DNA of 6,863 bases from Firmicutes bacterium UBA1535 (GTDB lineage Bacteria > Bacillota > Clostridia > Tissierellales > Sedimentibacteraceae). The position numbers were made by a program, and so were the translations under genes. This document shows, one piece after another, positions 6,001 to 6,863 of this stretch. Below the pieces are notes generated by a model. It was not told the origin of the DNA. It saw nothing but the letters and a program-made list of their open reading frames with translations, and made no database searches. The stretch is taken from the NCBI GenBank assembly GCA_002323775.1, contig DCPV01000134.1:897-7759 (forward strand), in the 5' to 3' direction. Within the stretch, counting starts at the first letter, position 1. Each line of letters begins with the position of its first letter.

Positions 6001-6863
6001 AGGAGTTTTAAGCAATTCATAAACAAAATTTTCTATGTCATTAACTTCTATCCAAGTGCTGCCTAATCTAACATCAATTTCTCCTGCCTCTAAGTCTTTT
6101 GGCTGCGACTCTTTTAAAACTTCGACATTTATATTAAACAAGTCGTTGCTTTTACTATATATCTCTGCCAGTTTTAATTTTTCTCTAACATTACCACTTA
6201 GATATTCGTCTTTAGTCTCCCATCCTACACCAATATCATTTTCATTGTATTTTTTAGGGTTTAAGAAAATTTGACCTTTTAAATCATCAATAACTTTTTC
6301 TTTGTCTAGCCTACATAGATAACTCAGGAACTCTATGTCAACTTTTCCCCGTTCATTCATAGATATTATCAAAGCTTCCTGTGCAGTTTCGGCTTTTTCA
6401 ATAACTTTTTGTTGTCTTATTGTCCTTTTACTGAACATATCAGCTTTTGTAACTTTTTTATCTTCGTCAATAATTTCTAACGAACAAAGTAGAGGATAAT
6501 CTGCGTCATCTCTAAATACCTTTTTATTAGCTTTATCAGATATAGCATTATGATTTTTTACAAAACTATCATATTTTTTGTTTAAGTCTTGTTGTAAATC
6601 TAATAAGACATGATCACTGCAGCCATTAAGCTGTTCAGTAATTATCTGCCTTACAATATTACGTATTTCGTTAAGTAATTTTATTTTTTCTTTTGTCTTT
6701 CCAGCTACTTCAATGCAACGCATTATAGTGTTTTCTCTATAATATACTTCATCATTAATTACTGTAAAAGTAAAGTTTTTTACATTTGGATCAGCTGGCA
6801 AATCCTTTATTTTATTTTCTTCATCTGTTCCTATTTCTTCTCTAGTGTTTATTTCAGTGTTAA
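3004..6863 (-). CDS. C-terminal part of a giant SNF2-like SF2 helicase of a conjugative element
   Basis: The frame is open from the right edge to TGA at 3006-3004 (1285 visible residues). The TTG at 6801 is not the start: twenty sense codons precede it. Counting from that Leu as residue 1, the SF2/SNF2 motifs are: HQKNAI at 415-420, Walker A VGAGKS at 436-441, DEAH at 597-600, ATGTP at 647-651, [11 protein letters not shown] at 896-906 and [11 protein letters not shown] at 928-938. All look intact. Residues about 1-370 match the conserved region before the ATPase in this family ([37 protein letters not shown]). Residues 1010-1205 are charged and coiled-coil-like, and the end is acidic ([11 protein letters not shown], 1214-1224). 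Relatives on Tn1549/CTn-type elements are often 2000-3000 residues with an N-6 adenine methylase domain further N-terminal; that part, if present, is outside the window. Such proteins are thought to protect or remodel incoming element DNA; this role is inferred. Confidence 0.93.
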   Translation of the reverse strand, partial: NTEINTREEIGTDEENKIKDLPADPNVKNFTFTVINDEVYYRENTIMRCIEVAGKTKEKIKLLNEIRNIVRQIITEQLNGCSDHVLLDLQQDLNKKYDSFVKNHNAISDKANKKVFRDDADYPLLCSLEIIDEDKKVTKADMFSKRTIRQQKVIEKAETAQEALIISMNERGKVDIEFLSYLCRLDKEKVIDDLKGQIFLNPKKYNENDIGVGWETKDEYLSGNVREKLKLAEIYSKSNDLFNINVEVLKESQPKDLEAGEIDVRLGSTWIEVNDIENFVYELLKTPRFFRNNGNIWDNSCIKVNYRDFNATWSITNKGVDGHSVSAKETYGTSRKNAYYIIEDTLNLKSVFVKDKIEEEGKARYVVNKKETMLAREKQRLIKEEFKSWIFKDIDRRNKYVKLYNEKFNNMKLREFDGSYLTFPSMNPDIKLRNHQKNAIARVITSGRSTLLAHCVGAGKSYEMAAACMELKRLGIANKSIFTVPNHLTDQMASEFLRLYPSANVLVTTKEDFEKDNRKKFIGKIATGNYDAIIIGHTQFEKVPISAERQERMLREQIDQIVAAIEDVKSENGERWAVKQMEKTKLGLETSLKKLTDTEKDDLINFEELGVDCLFVDEAHNYKNCAVFSKMRNISGISNSMAKKSTDMLMKCQYIQEINDGKNVIFATGTPISNSMTEMYVMMRYLEENELHKMGIYHFDSWASNFGEIVSSLELAPEGNGYRFVNRFAKFVNIPELMTLFKNIADIQTPDMLNLPVPKLKDGKYKIVTSEPTATTKEIMRSFAKRADAIRNGDVKPHEDNMLKLTNEARKLGLDPRMLNPLAENDPHSKVNQCVENIYDEYIKSNDIKGTQIVFCDIGTPNDKSTFSPYTYIKEELIKIGIPEKEICFIHDAKNEVQRETMFSELRKGSKRVIIGSTPKMGTGTNIQNKLVALHHLDVPWRPSDIEQREGRILRQGNTNDEVNIYRYVTKDTFDAYMWATVENKQKFISQIMTSKSVSRSCEDIDETVLSYAEVKALATGNPHIKEKIDVDNEVARLTLLKTTYDNNKYKMEDNYKIQYPRLIENAEDRVNNIEKDIKTRNSNYNENKFEISIRGKIYDSREDAGTILKAIIDSEISHEEKKLEVNLYGFEVYLKKQYHESDKLILKGVEKYSIDIGDSSHGNILRLENSLKGMENTIANLKNKIEEYQRNLEESRSEFLKPFEHEKLLADKLKRQFELNELLDIGGKNDVVEEDIDNDIDDELKETSNNERKSLKDVLKNIENYRNERNDSEESIKENNEYIK

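Noticed and set aside
6799..6801. TTG as the start codon of the large helicase gene
   Set aside because: The frame continues without a stop for twenty more codons to the right edge, no ribosome binding site precedes the TTG, and the family normally has a long N-terminal extension. The gene is truncated by the window.
6823..6832. Another TCTGTTCCT match as a fourth repeat copy
   Set aside because: Only the inner half-arm matches, no AACAAAAGTT partner follows, and it lies inside helicase coding sequence.
1..6863. CRISPR array, tRNA, rRNA or insertion sequence
   Set aside because: No regularly spaced repeats, tRNA-like cloverleaf or transposase frame was seen on either strand.

Overview
The window is a low-GC (about 30% or less by eye) stretch in which every gene lies on the minus strand, so transcription runs from high to low coordinates. 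Base composition, AAGGAG-type ribosome binding sites and the protein families point to a Bacillota host, most likely a member of the Clostridia. The gene set is that of an integrative and conjugative element of the broad Tn1549/CTn type, or a related plasmid or phage-plasmid. This rests on the SNF2-type helicase half of a very large 'polyvalent' protein, a DUF3991/Toprim protein, and small accessory enzymes between them. No relaxase, type IV secretion gene or integrase is inside the window, so the element type is inferred.

Layout in transcription order: (1) 6863-3004, the C-terminal 1285 residues of a giant SF2/SNF2-like helicase whose N-terminus lies beyond the right edge. (2) 3003-2823, a gap with an extended -10 promoter and a 33-bp near-perfect palindrome (site A). 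(3) 2822-1873, a VbhA-like antitoxin followed 17 bp later by a Fic-domain toxin. (4) 1872-1749, a gap with a second copy of the repeat (site C, which contains the fic stop codon), a rho-independent terminator and a third copy (site B). (5) 1748-834, a fusion of a HAD-type 5'-nucleotidase and a MNT-like nucleotidyltransferase. (6) 813-1, the N-terminal 271 residues of a DUF3991/Toprim protein that runs off the left edge.

The core element genes (helicase, Toprim protein) probably act on element DNA during transfer or establishment. Between them sits what looks like an accessory slot holding two nucleotide-chemistry genes: the Fic/antitoxin pair and the nucleotidase-nucleotidyltransferase fusion.

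The most noteworthy structure is the three-copy repeat TAACTTCTGTTCC-N5-AACAAAAGTTA. Copies A and C have identical arms, equal spacing, the same orientation and different centres, and they bracket the Fic/antitoxin pair exactly. Copy B stands just upstream of the fusion gene. The repeat could be a shared operator linking the two transcription units, or a recombinase core site that makes the toxin-antitoxin pair an exchangeable module. The sequence alone does not decide.
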